Positions 11,557 to 23,283 of a DNA stretch of 64,000 nucleotides are shown piece by piece. The DNA is taken from positions 23,045-87,044 of the forward strand of contig SGPM01000089.1 of NCBI GenBank assembly GCA_004802725.1, written 5' to 3'. Under the pieces are notes generated by a model that was given only the letters and a program-made list of their open reading frames with translations, searched no databases and had not been told where the DNA came from. The position numbers and the translations under genes were made by a program. How positions within the stretch are numbered: position 1 is the first letter of the stretch; each line of letters opens with the position of its first letter. The DNA comes from Antrodiella citrinella (Eukaryota > Basidiomycota > Agaricomycetes > Polyporales > Steccherinaceae).

Positions 11557-12324
11557 GAAGGGCGTTTGCGTGTCTCACGAGGGTCTGAACGGTTTGACGA
11601 CAGGTAATGGCATGTACAGTTGGGTGCCGTTGGGCATGGAAACCTTTTAAGAGACGTATAGGTGACCATAACCTGTCTTCGTATCTTTGGGGGATGTGAG
11701 TGTACTTTCAGAGATCCTGCCATCCATCCCAAATCGACGCCATCCACAAATTAGGCTGCAGGAACTGCAACTTGATGTCATGTCGTTCAACGACGTACCT
11801 CTTGCATCCACATACACTACTGATACGAAGACTTGTATGGCTCGAATCAAGTCGTTCTTGACCAGGAGGTATGGTAAGCTTCGATCCGTAACTTGGACCG
11901 ATCAGCTCTCTTTCATAACCGGATCCCAAGGTAGGTGTGCGCGTACTATGTGAGAGGGATAGACTGCCTGTGAAGGCCAGGGAAAGAAGATAGCTGTCGC
12001 CACTATATCACGACTGTGTAGCAATACCGATACTAACCAGAAGTCAGCACTTTGCAGCAGTCTGGAATAGACTAAATGAGCTCACCTTATCAGCTTCCCA
12101 GACTCCTGCAAAGTCTTCAATGTCAACGGAGAAGATGAAATTCTGACCTATGCAGCAGCATGCTTGCCATCTAAAGATCCAGCAGGCATACGGAGAAACC
12201 TGTATGGATTCATGAAGACATGTATACAACCAACAGGCAAAGAACGGTCCGCGCCATTCAACAAGGGTCAACGTAACCTAATACATCTCTCAGCGCAAGA
12301 ACGGTTCAAACAACCAGGAAACAA
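11557..12324. other. Intergenic gap, laccase promoter
   Basis: This 768-bp interval lies between two minus-strand genes. It must hold the laccase promoter. A weak TTAAAAGG TATA-like site lies at about 11643-11652. I did not find a convincing gene. Confidence 0.4.
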
Positions 12325-15084
12325 TCAAGCCACAGAATCAAGCTCAGTAAGATGCACCGCCCCCAACCACGCCAACACGATCTCCACCCTCGGCCCATGC
12401 AGTGGTATATTGATGCTCAGCGGCTTCTTCTTCCCCGTCTTCTTCGCAGTCGCCTTCTCTACCGCCAGCTTGTCCGCTTTCTCCCGCTGACGCGCTGCGA
12501 TAGGGTTCAGGAGCATACGGGCGTAGTCGAGCTCGATGAGGAGGTCGGTAGCGCGCGTGATGGTAGGTGGCTCCGGAGCTGTGGGTGTGTTGGTTCCCGG
12601 GCTGGGGGAGGGCGTGCGGGAGACGTGGGGGGCTGAGCTAGAGCTGGACCCGTTCACGCCTAATACGGCCTCGATGGAAGGTGAAGGATGTCCTGACGAA
12701 AACTCCGTGGAGGTAGGACTCGGGAGGGGCGAAGCGTTCGACCTGTCCACTTCCTTGTCTTTGGCTTTGTTGGACAACGGAGGCGCAGTGAGAGCGAGTA
12801 GTTTGTTGTGACTGAGCGAATGCGCCTGGATTCCGTTCTTCCATCCACCAGCAAGCCGTTCTAGGATCTCGATGTATTCCGCCTGAGCCATGGATCTTGG
12901 AGGGAGGAAGACCGGGTACCCTTCGAGCCCATCCACGAGCAGAGCCGTGCGAGAAAACGTAGGCACGAGAGCGCTGAAATCGCCGAGCAAGAGATGACAG
13001 ATGAGGACGCTGAAATGAGACTCCACGAGAAGGGGATGATACGTCGTAAACATAACGGGGACATCTGGAAGCGCAGGAGGAGGGAAATGGCCGTTCGGAC
13101 GCAAGTTCTCGCACAAGTGATATGCAAGTTCCACCTTCTGGGCCAGATCTCGTTCGACGCCGTCCTCTTCGCTACCCTCCAGAGTATCGAAATGAGACAA
13201 GAACTTCTCATGATCTCTCAAGGCTTTCTTGACAAGAGAATGGATGTGGTCCCGAAAATTGGAGTTGCCTAGAGCTTCCTTGTATGCTGCGAGCTTCGCA
13301 CCATCCTTGCTCCCGAGCGGCCCGTCTGGGTTCCCGAGCTCAATGCCCCCATACCTCCCATTCTCCACATAGCATAAGCGCAGCTCAGCACCATCGACAG
13401 ATGGTGCCTTCCTGATGTCCTCCAGCACAAGTATAGCTTCTTCAATGAGGAAGACTGCGTGCTGCAGATACGCAGCACCTCTGAGGAACAGACACTGCGG
13501 CTCAATGGGATCCGGAGCATCAGGTAGAACTGAAGGATGAAGTAACAGCGGTTCCCCATCTGGGCCTTCAATTGTCGGCCCATCAGGCACTGCGGGGGTG
13601 CTCGTCCCATCTGGCGGAGCTTGTCCGTTCACTTTACCACCTGACTTGCCCTTCTTCTTCTTCCCAGTCTTGCCACGCTGTTCGCTGGGGAGGCCGTTGT
13701 TGCGATGGGCGATCCTGGCTTTTCGGACAGCGCGGGCTTCTCGGAGAACGTAGGTGAAGTCTTTTGCGGCCATAGCGTATTCGTCTCTGAAACATTGGAC
13801 GATACCCCGAGTGCGGTAGAATTCCAGCCTGTGAGGTTGGGCTGCTATGAGCTGGTCGAGTTGATGAGTCGTGGTAGACTCGGCCAGTTGTCTACTTGAT
13901 TGCTCTGTGAACAGAGACACTCAAAGCGTGAATACAAAATGAACGTACCGAGAGGGTATCTTCTCATGGAAGAAATGTACATATCTTGCATCGATATCGT
14001 TGGGGTCTAGCGTAATGGCACGGATGAACACCCGTATCCTGCTTTGCTTCAGAGTGTGAACGTACCAATTTTCAAAACGCGATCTGCTATATCATCGAAC
14101 ACGCTCCCACCCTGCATGACCATAACGCTGGAAGCGATCTCATCTGCTTTATACGCTGCCGCCAACTTCTGCACAGCCAGACTCCTCAACCTATGAATCC
14201 GAGTCGCAGACATCGGGACATTCCTCCCCCCTCCTCCTTCATTCATGCCATTGGTTCCAAGAATATTCTGAGGACTCCAAGGATCACGCGAGATACCGGA
14301 CCCTCCTCGGAGAGATCCCAGTGCAGCAGCAGACAACCCAGAGGACGCACGGACAGACAATTCGGACGCTTCGTCGATAAGACGACGTATATGGGTTACA
14401 CATCGGAACACGCCAGGATCGATGGGCGGCGGCGTGGCTTTACCCGGTTTCGGTGCAGGTAGAGGTGCAGGTAGAGGTAAATTGGCAAAGGTGCTGCTAT
14501 GTGGGGAGTCGGGAGAGTGGTGGTCACCGATGCTTGCGAAACCACGGCTGCGAGGAGTGGAGTATCCTCCGAGAGTAGGAGAGGTCAGCGGAGGAACACG
14601 ACTCTCGGTCGCAGATAGGGTGGCAGGATCCATGTTTAGGATGAGCAGAGATTCGAGTAGCTCGAGAGGTAGTTGCAGCCACGGTCCCTGTTAATGCACG
14701 GAATGTGAATGGGACTGAGGAGACGACTGAAGTCAAACGAACATGGTAGGAGCTAATATAACGCCAGTGTTTGTTCCTGCTAATGCATAGGACCGGAGGA
14801 CGATCTTCATCCGGAGTCTCTGCAGACTTCGCGGTGCTATCTGCGGCCTTGGCTTTGGCCGACTTCTTATTTTTCTTTTTCTTCTTCTTCTTCTGTGCAT
14901 CCGCCTGGGCTTCGGGATCGTGTGCGGCCACAGGCACCTCCGGTCCTGGGATGGTGGACTGAGGACGAGAAGACGCTGACGAAGGGGTAGCAGGTTCACT
15001 GAGGACGTCGGACTCGGTGTTCACTTTGGTTATGTCGGTGTGCGCGTCGGAGACATCGTCAGAGCCGTTCTTCGAGGCCGCCAT
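12325..15084 (-). CDS. TPR-like helical repeat protein of unknown function
   Basis: Four exons give about 865 residues. Exon 1 (from 15084, MAASKNGSDDVSD) is acidic, then has a run of lysines (KKKKKKKNKKSAKAK). It is joined by an intron (GTTCGT...TTAACAG) to GPWLQLPLELLESLLILNMDP. A Pro/Ser linker is followed by a helical block (RIHRLRSLAVQKLAAAYKAD) and, in later exons, by IRAITLDPNDIDARYVHFF and QLIAAQPHRLEFYRTRGIV. The latter resemble TPR helices by their spacing of small and aromatic residues. The rest mixes helical segments with Ser/Pro-rich linkers and ends at 12325. No enzyme motif, signal peptide or membrane span is visible. A co-chaperone or scaffold role would only be guesswork. All three splice junctions keep frame. 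Confidence 0.7.
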
Positions 15085-15376
15085 ACTGTTTTCAGAGAGA
15101 GACTGCTGAGACAGAGATGAGGTTCAGTCTAAAGAGGAAAAGGCGGTATGATAGCGTGGGAACTTTATCAACGGAGTACGTGACTTTCTTCTCTGCATTC
15201 CATTCATCTCCCCTTGGCATTGCCATTGTCAAAGTCGCCTTTGATTGTTCAACTCGAGGCTACTAAGGAGGCAATGCAATACAGACATGTACAGGTACAT
15301 CCCGACACCAATACACGTTCAAAATAAGGACATTCCCGTCTTCGACGCAGATTCGTTGAATTGTCGTCGATACGCG

Positions 15377-16196
15377 TCAAACCTCGTCTTCCTCGTTTTC
15401 CTTTGCCGCTGCATCTGCATCCTCCGCGTCCGTTTTCGTTTTCTTGATAGGCTTCTCCGCATCGCCCGCCTCGCCTTCCTCCTCACATTCGCCTTCAGCG
15501 TCCTGATCTTCCTTGTCGTCGTGCTTCCTTTTGGTACCTCCTTTGGCAGGCTCGTCCGTCTTCTCAGCAGGGGCGTTGTCTTCGGTACCCTCGCTCTCGC
15601 CCTCTTTGCCGTCCAACGTTTTGAGGGGATCCTTTCGTGGCATCGATTAGTATAATGGCAGGACTATAAACCTTATAACAGTGCTCACATGTCCCCAGTT
15701 CCTCAAGCTGGACAGTATTGCAGTCAGTCCTGTACGATCAACCCAATGACGTCGAGGGATTGCCTACCTCTTGGTACTCTTGGTGTTCTCCAGCTCTTCC
15801 TTCGTCTTGGTCTCTTTCAGCTTGTCCTCCTGCGCCATATGCCTCTTGTCGTAGCTGCGCGTGTTGACATCAGCACCGCGACGCGTCACGGTTCAGCACG
15901 AGCACTCACCCAACGACCTTGCGCATATGCGCGATGTCCTCCTATACGACGCGTCAGTCCCCTTCTGAAACACGAAAACAAATTGACGCGACACGCACAT
16001 CGTCGTATTTCTCCGGATCCTTGTCTGGGTTCTTCTTCAAGATCTCCACAATCTTGTGCCCGCTCTCGATCCCGACGCCCGTGCCCGCCTCCTGGCTCTT
16101 CGGATTGTTCAGCCACTTCTCCAGCTCGTCGACGGACATGTTGGTGTTGATGTTGAACTGCTCGATGATTTCTCCTTTGGACTTGTCGCCGCTCAT
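15377..16196 (-). CDS. DUF3140 family protein
   Basis: The start at 16196 reads MSGDKSKGEIIEQFNINTNM, followed by SVDELEKWLNNPKSQEAG, ESGHKIVEILKKNPDKDP, DIAHMRKVVG, RHMAQED and LKNWGHDPLK. This order of blocks (ELxxWL, GHxSG-like, HMRKVVGY, RHxAQ, NWGHDPLK) matches the DUF3140 family of small DNA-binding-like proteins found in bacteria and fungi. The role is unknown. The C-terminus is a Glu/Asp/Lys-rich tail with KRKHDDK and PIKKTKTD, possible nuclear localisation signals. Introns of about 50 nt split it into four exons. The length, near 205 residues, is normal for fungal members. The gene shares its strand with the TPR-like gene, 292 bp away. Confidence 0.78.
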
Positions 16197-17083
16197 CTTG
16201 AAAATGCGTACTCTTGCGAGCGGGCGCGAGGGGGTATGGGGTGATGNGGGGAAGAACTGTGCTCATCGCTCCTACTTCCTGCAATAAATATAATTCTCGT
16301 TGACACGAACTCAACCAGCGATGCTTCACGAGAAGTCCAAACGAAGTGCTGATGTCACTCAATGTCATCCAACCCGCAACTTGCCGACGTCGCAACCATA
16401 TGCGCTTAGACGTTCCTTACGCCACAGCGCAGTTGTATATGTCCAAATCGAGGTTTGCCTTGGTCGTCGTGAATACTATTCATAACATCTTCTGCAGCGG
16501 CGCCCTAAGTAATGGTGCTATTGTACGTGTAGTATTGTAAGGCAAGGCCCAACGTGGGTAGAGAGGGTGAGAAGGAGGGGAGGAAGATGTGCGTCGCTGG
16601 AGCAGCCATCACATAGGTATCATCGACTTCGCAAAGAGTCGTAAGAACATTATGACGAAGGACACCGCGCGCAGTGTTCATACCCCCCTGCTGTGATCGG
16701 TGAAGAAAGCAGGGAAGCAAAAAAAGAATGGCAGGCAAGAAAGGAATGAAAAAAGTCGTCGTTGTAAGTACACGAGCATAGTCAGAGAAAACACGCGCTT
16801 TCGCGAACATGAAACCAGAATAACCTGCGCTTCAATAAAAAAGGGGGAGCGACTGCATACTACGTGTAACTTGTAACTATGATCAGAAAGAAAGTCAGCT
16901 AGTATGAGACAAGGATGGGACAGAGACTCAGACAGGGGCTCAGAAAGGGATAGAACGAGAATTCAGATTCAGATTGTGCTAGGAAAGGTTGAGTCCAGAA
17001 GTCCAAACTGATTGTAACAGACGAAATGAAATAAAAGAGGTCCATAATGTGTGAGAATCCAAGATCAGGTCTACTACCTATGG
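16197..17083. other. Intergenic gap between chitin synthase 3' end and DUF3140 gene
   Basis: About 0.9 kb. A 101-codon minus-strand frame (16505-16810) has one hydrophobic segment but no family features, and I do not call it. The rest should be the chitin synthase 3' untranslated region and the DUF3140 promoter. One n base occurs at 16247. Confidence 0.4.
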
Positions 17084-20000
17084 TCATAGCCCGTATCCAC
17101 CAGGCTGCGGGGGAGCAGCGCCAGGAGGGAGGGCGGGGAACGATGAACGAGAGTATCGATTCTGTGACGGCGTAGGTGCTTGCGACTGTGACCGTCGCGC
17201 TGCCTGCCTAGCTACTCTCCGTACACCCTCAGGACCAGGGACAGGCCCGTTATCCGCCAAGCTGATTCCGCGAGCGCGATTAGCAGCAGCAGCAGCGTTC
17301 GCAGCAGCCGACTGTGAGCCAAAGAACTCATCTGGCTCAGCAGTGAAGGGTACTTGAGGTTGCTCGTAGCTGTAAGGATTGTTGGTAACCTCAGTTGCGA
17401 ATTGTTGTTGACTGTGTCGGAGAACCCCGCTGTTGGCCCCGGCAGTACGCGAGACACGCTGTTCGAAGGGCGACGACGGTGCTGACTGAGGCGTGTAGTG
17501 ACCGCTATCATACTCATCCGGATAGTACCCGTCTTGTGGTGGGCTGGGAACCAAACGTTGCTGGGAACCTACATCAGAGCCAGCGTAACCATCTTCGCTT
17601 GAGCGCGAGAACATAGTTGTGGAGGCGGAGGGATTCGTATTTGACCCAGGACGGTTGACGGCGAGTGGCGCAGGAAGCATGAGCAACTGGTTGCTGTCAT
17701 ATCGTGGTCTCGGGACAGGGCTAGAATCGTAGGTGCTGGCATCGAACTGCTGCGGGAATGTCTCCGACGTGGATCCGGCGGAGTATCGGTTGCTGTCAGC
17801 CCTATGAGAAATATTAGAACAACGCCAAACAACGCATCAAAAGACCGTAACGTACCTCTTGGGAGAGTTAGACCTCGGCGAATAGGCCGTGGAGTCGCGG
17901 GACTGAGTACCATTCTTCCACCGTCTCTCACGCTCGAACTCGGCCCACCGCTTCATGACAATGTTCGACGAGTCGAAATCTCCATCCTTGTCTCCGTGAT
18001 CTTTCGTCTCCACGGCACCTGCAATTTGACGCGTCTGACCCCATGAGAAATCGTCGAAGTGCCAGAACGAATAAGCGGGAAGGACACCGTTCCAGATGAC
18101 CAGCGACAACAGATAGATGATCATCCATCCGATATAGGCAATTTTGCGCGACGTGATGACAATCAAGACACCGGGGAGACCAAGCACGATGGCCAACAAG
18201 ATGAGCGGGATGGTGGTATTCGGGCCTCCAGGAATGATCGTACTGATGATGAGGTAGAGCGTGAAGGAGATGGCGGCGGGAAGTACCAGTGTACCGACAA
18301 GTTCCATGCCAACTACGAATTGCATAGAGAAGCAGAAAGTACCGCAAAGATCGCGCACTAGAAGCAACTCGAAAAGATTGTGAACAGTGGAATTGATCCA
18401 ACGACGGCGCTGGGACAGAAGGATGCGAAACGTGTCGGGCACGACCGTCTTACATACCGCCTGCGGGCAAAAAACGTTCTTGCGCTTGGGGAATGTCTTC
18501 AGCAAGAGCGTGGTCAGGTAACGATCTTCTCCAAGGAGTAGCAAGTTCTTCTTGTGCAGCGTATCAACGACGTTCTCCGAGTAATGTTCGACAATGTCTG
18601 GGTTGGCCAAAACCGGGACCCAGAAGCCGCTGTCGCCTTTAGGAGCCTTGATGCGGTACATACTGAAACAACCGGGAAGACATGTTACACCACCGAACAT
18701 GGACTCGAAAGCCTTAGTCATGTGGTGAGAGATGTAGTACTCGAACACTGAAAGCGGCAAGATGATCAGTAAGAGCGATGTTACAGAAACATCTTCGACA
18801 CTCACCTTGCATCATCGTAACCCAAGTCTCACCCTTGTTCGCAATCTTCGTCTCACCACAAAGACCCATGATCTCGTAGTCGTGGACGCAACATGATACC
18901 AAGCGACTCAGTGAGTCCGGGAAGACCTTCGTATCGGCATCCACACAAAGCACGAGTTCGTATCGATCTGGACTGATACCGGTGACTCGCCATATCGAGT
19001 TGAAGAACTCATACTCGAAGGTCGTCATGCGCTCGTCGAACATGACTTTCTGCAGGAAAGCCATGAGCACAATCTGAGAGTCGCGCTTTCCACGGTTACC
19101 AGGCTTAGCATCCTTCGCCTCTAGCGGGTTTCCGCACTTCGCCACGAGAACCATAGGGACACGCTGCTGCTTAGACCGCTCAACCGTCGCATCATCGTAA
19201 GAGTAGAACCCGGCGTAGACCTTTGCCATGTTGTGACGTTTGTGTCCATCAGCGATGGCAACATATGAGTGCGCTTCGACTTGATCCGACGGGACGACAA
19301 ATTCCTTCATCATGCCAACAACGATCTCCGGTGTGGTCGCTGTGTTACCGGCACCCTTCACCATACCATCGGCGATGACCAAGATGAGCTTGTGGCTGTT
19401 GGGGTAATCCGTGGTTGCAAGAGAATCCAGAGTGGTGCGAAGACCTTCCACCGATTCGGAGTAAGCCGTGACGAGAAGGATAGTGTGTGCCAAAGGATAG
19501 TTGAAAGGCTCATAGTCGGGTGGCGGTTGTGGTACGACGTTGTGAAGAGGGAAGGGACAAGGGGTTTCCGAGAACATGCCACGTGATTCTGCGAGGGAAG
19601 TGGAACTCCTTGACTGGCGGAACGAAGCGTCGGGTGGCGAGAGTTTGGAAATGCTCTTGCCACTCGAAGACCCATACACACTCATAGTCGTACCCCTCTT
19701 GTTGTAAGGCATAGGCTCGAGCATACCGTAAGCCGTCGACGCCGGCCGCTACCAACACCCTTGAGGATATTATCGGAAGGTGTGAAACGGGAGGTGCTGG
19801 GAAGGAAGGCCTTCTTGACGCCTTTCTGGAGACCGTTCTTGTGTACGTTCGGGCGCAGCTGAGAGGGAGCCGGGCGGTAGATATCGTCCGTCCAGTTCTC
19901 AATCATAGTCGCGCGCTGCATCTTTTGCTCGTACGTCTCGTTCTTGAAGTTCCCGATCCTCCATGAGAAGAACCAAGCGAACATGACGGCCATGAGGAAT

Positions 20001-21668
20001 CGGATGCCGACCACGCCGATGATGAAGGTCAACGAAACATAGAGGACGACCTGAGACGCGACACAGCCGATACTCTTCGTGTCAATGAATCCCACCGTGA
20101 CGATATCCTGCAAGCAATGGCCAAGGGTACGCTGGTTGGTGCGCATCATGTACATGGAAATATCCTTGCCATTGAAGGTACCGTCTGCATGCATCAATTC
20201 ATCGAAGACTGGAGGATAGTCCACTTCAGACTTGCTCAGCCACTGAAGCAAGTTCAAATCAAGGACGGTGCTGCGGAGCATTTTGAGCATTACGCGCAAA
20301 CATTTCCGAAACTAAAAATACGCACGACTCGAAAACAACCAGATTGCGCGTCGGATCCCGCACCTGATCCCAGGTATAGAAGACTTGACCGAGGGGATGC
20401 ATCGCTGCCAATTCGGCTCGAGTGCCAGACTGGATATGGCAAGTAGTAGGCTGATCATAGTTGGTGAAGTTCCCCGGTGAAGTGCCAAATTGGTTGTAGA
20501 TGTTGCATGGAAAATACCAGTCAAGAGCTCCGTTACTTCCCGAGATGGTAGAGTTGGGGGCCTTAGTAATGAATGTACGGCAGTTTCCGTTCGTGTTTTG
20601 GAACATGAATGATATGTCGTTGCCAGCTGCGTTCCAGCCTCCCACAAACAATGGATTGGTCTTTCCATCAAAGTTGCCGACCGCAGGATGGTTGAAGTTG
20701 GAAAAGTCGAAGTCGTAGCCATGGATAATGACGGAGGCGTTCTGGATCGAACCCGAGGCGTAGCGGTTGGGTGGTGTACCACAGACGGCTTGAGTGAAAC
20801 CGAATGTTACGAAACCAACACAAGCCATGAGGGACAAGATGATGCTGAGTAGACCCATCTTCTCTCTCCAGGCTCTCTGCTGTTCAGGAGTGCGGATACC
20901 TGCGTGAGGAATGGCGTCAAGGACAGCTTAGACAGATATGCGGAAAAACATACCGCACACCCTCAGCAGCAGCGGGGGGATAAAGCACGTCAAGACATAG
21001 CAATAGATGAACCAGGCATCCTTCGGCCCAGGTCCAATATCACCGAGACACCCTCTTGACTTTGGTTTGGGCGGGGGGTCGCTGTTCACTGCCGACTGCG
21101 ATTTCCGCCGACGTAACGTCGCCCCGCGCTTGAAGAGCGCGAGTCCCGACTCGTGCTGGTCTTCTTCTCTATCGAGGACTGATCTGCCTCGACGCAAGGC
21201 ACCTCGCTGAGGGGCATTGCCGGTGGCTGAGACGAGGTAGCGTTGTGGAGGTCAGTATTGTATCCACCAATAAAGAATAAAATACGTACAAGAAGGAATA
21301 AAATCTACGGCAGCACCCCCGCGCTCCTCTAGCTGCGCAGCATGATTTCGATAATGCCATTGCCTGTGCCCTGGATCGATCTTTTCACGGTCGGGCCTGA
21401 CCAAACTCTTCTTCCTCGCGACATTGGCGGCGAACCCGCCTTCCTCTGCGAACCCAGCTTCAGGTGAGGTCGGAGCAGTGGGTTGATAGCCTGCGTAGGC
21501 TTTCGCGCGCATCTGGTCCAAGGCGGTCTGACGGTCGCCACGCTCATTGCGTTGGAAAGAGACACCTCTCGGGTCGGGTTGAGGTTGAGTGTAAATGGAT
21601 GGATCGGGCTGCGACGGCTGGTGTGGCGGGCGGGTAGAGCGAGGTGGACGTTGGCCGCGGGAGTCCAT
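17084..21668 (-). CDS. Class IV chitin synthase
   Basis: A processive membrane glycosyltransferase (GT2) that makes chitin from UDP-GlcNAc at the plasma membrane. The start at 21668 ([14 protein letters not shown]) leads to [20 protein letters not shown] and [16 protein letters not shown], then the N-terminal membrane spans (about 20800-21010). A cytochrome-b5-like block follows ([10 protein letters not shown]). The catalytic core shows [16 protein letters not shown] (about 18895-18945), [13 protein letters not shown] and the signature QRRRW at 18398-18412. After the C-terminal membrane cluster comes [15 protein letters not shown], diagnostic for the fungal class IV group. The tail is Ser/Pro/Tyr-rich and disordered. 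About eight short introns were seen. A longer start at 21836 is open but adds sequence unlike the family. All catalytic motifs are intact. Confidence 0.93.
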
Positions 21669-21836
21669 GGCGAGAGGACTGTGTGATGTAGCGAGCGGAT
21701 GGTCAACGCATTCACCGGGGGGATGTGATGGGAGGAAGGACTGTTCTGGGGGTCTGAGATGGTCAAGTGGGAGGAAAAGGCGAGGACGGCCTTTGCAGGC
21801 GCTGGGCTCGTGAGCCCGTGAGATGGCGGGTTTCAA

Positions 21837-23283
21837 CTCGGACTTAGGCGATCAGTAAACCTTCTATTGGAGTAACAACACATTTGTATGCCTATAGAAC
21901 GCTTTTTATTACTTGCCATTGATGTCATTCACGGGCGGTTCTCCTTCGACGACGACCAGGGGGTCTCCGCGTCATTTCTCTTGCTACCCCCATGACCACG
22001 ACGCCTCATTATCCGTTTTCCTGCTCTCACATCCCTTGGTAGTCCACCTACGAAAACATGGGTTCACCGCTGCTGTGTCGCAAACAACCCCTAGCGGTAC
22101 GGTTATTGCGACTAAGTTTGTTTACTCCCGCATGCAGTTCAACAAAGCTGTTGCAAATGCCTCCGTCATGGTGCGACTATGGCCCCGAATTATTTCGAAC
22201 CGAGACTGCCCTCTCTACATAGAAGTAGTGCTGAACATTACTCGGTCGCAGAGTCAGCGCGGCGTGCAGGGCCAACATATGGCACTTGGTACTCATTAAT
22301 GAGTCGCACATCCTGTTGAGCTGTTGTTTTTTTGAGAGGTGAGTCGCACCTTATACTTGCGGTTTTCGGCTTCTTACCGTGTTCCCTCTACGCAGCTACA
22401 TTGTGTTGTGCTGATGTCAAGCTGGTGTACCTCTCATGGGGCGGCGTCCACATTACACATGCCCCGAGTCAATCTGACATCCGAGTATACACAGCTAGTA
22501 CTAGTTACTTCTCAGCGATCTTATCCGATGCTCGCTCGTCGACGATAACACGCATTGTGCATGTCCCTGGACTACTACGAGAGAAGTGGAGGCCTATATT
22601 GGAGCATTTCTCACGAACGATTGGCAGAGCGACGAAGATGGATGTCCGTCTGTGATGATGCAGTCTTTGCAGTGGTTGGTTGGAGTTGTACGGTGGATTC
22701 CGGTGTGAATGATACTCCTAGGATCCCCCGTGTGATCGGGAACGCGTCCACCCGCTGCCCAGTGTAGCTAGTGCTCCAGTGCTGCTCTCGTCCAGTTCGG
22801 CGCAGGTAGCAACGGTGTTTGTATGAAATGATACGTACGCTCGAATATTTGTTCTAGCAGATGATAGCTGCAGTCGATATCCAATCGATATCTGCCCAAT
22901 TGTGTTTGACGCTGCGTGCCGCCTGTGACTGCAAGGACCTCTCATCTCATCATCACCCTCTTTTACTTATTGACACACTTTCCCTCTCCTTTCCTCTCTT
23001 CTCCTCCTCGCCATCGTCCTCGTCGACGCTCAGCTATCGCCATATCGAGCCCGTTCAACACACCGTATATCCAAATTCATCTGTTGAGCTGCCTCGAGGC
23101 AATCACTGAGCTTCTCGGCAGCTTTCACAAACTCGTGGCCTGCACGCCTCACCAATTTACAAGCGTTCTCTAATTTTTCCCCTTTACCTTTCAAGCCGCC
23201 CTTTCACACTTTTCGTCGCTGTGATTCCTCCCCGGGTCTGTCCTTAACTCGACCGTGTCGTAGCCACTTCCTTTCTATCTCGT
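21837..23283. promoter_or_regulatory. Divergent promoter region, chitin synthase / PX-AGC kinase
   Basis: The 1.4-1.6 kb between two divergent starts is the longest clean gap in the left half. From about 22960 to 23260 the plus strand is rich in C and T, typical of fungal promoters and 5' leaders ahead of the kinase ATG. Short open frames in the middle show no family features. Confidence 0.4.

Noticed and set aside
16505..16810. 101-codon minus-strand frame with a hydrophobic stretch
   Set aside because: No signal-peptide logic, no family feature, and it lies in the expected 3' region of chitin synthase.
22332..22767. Overlapping short frames in the chitin synthase/kinase gap
   Set aside because: Several frames overlap in the same interval without conserved motifs, as expected by chance in 50% GC DNA.
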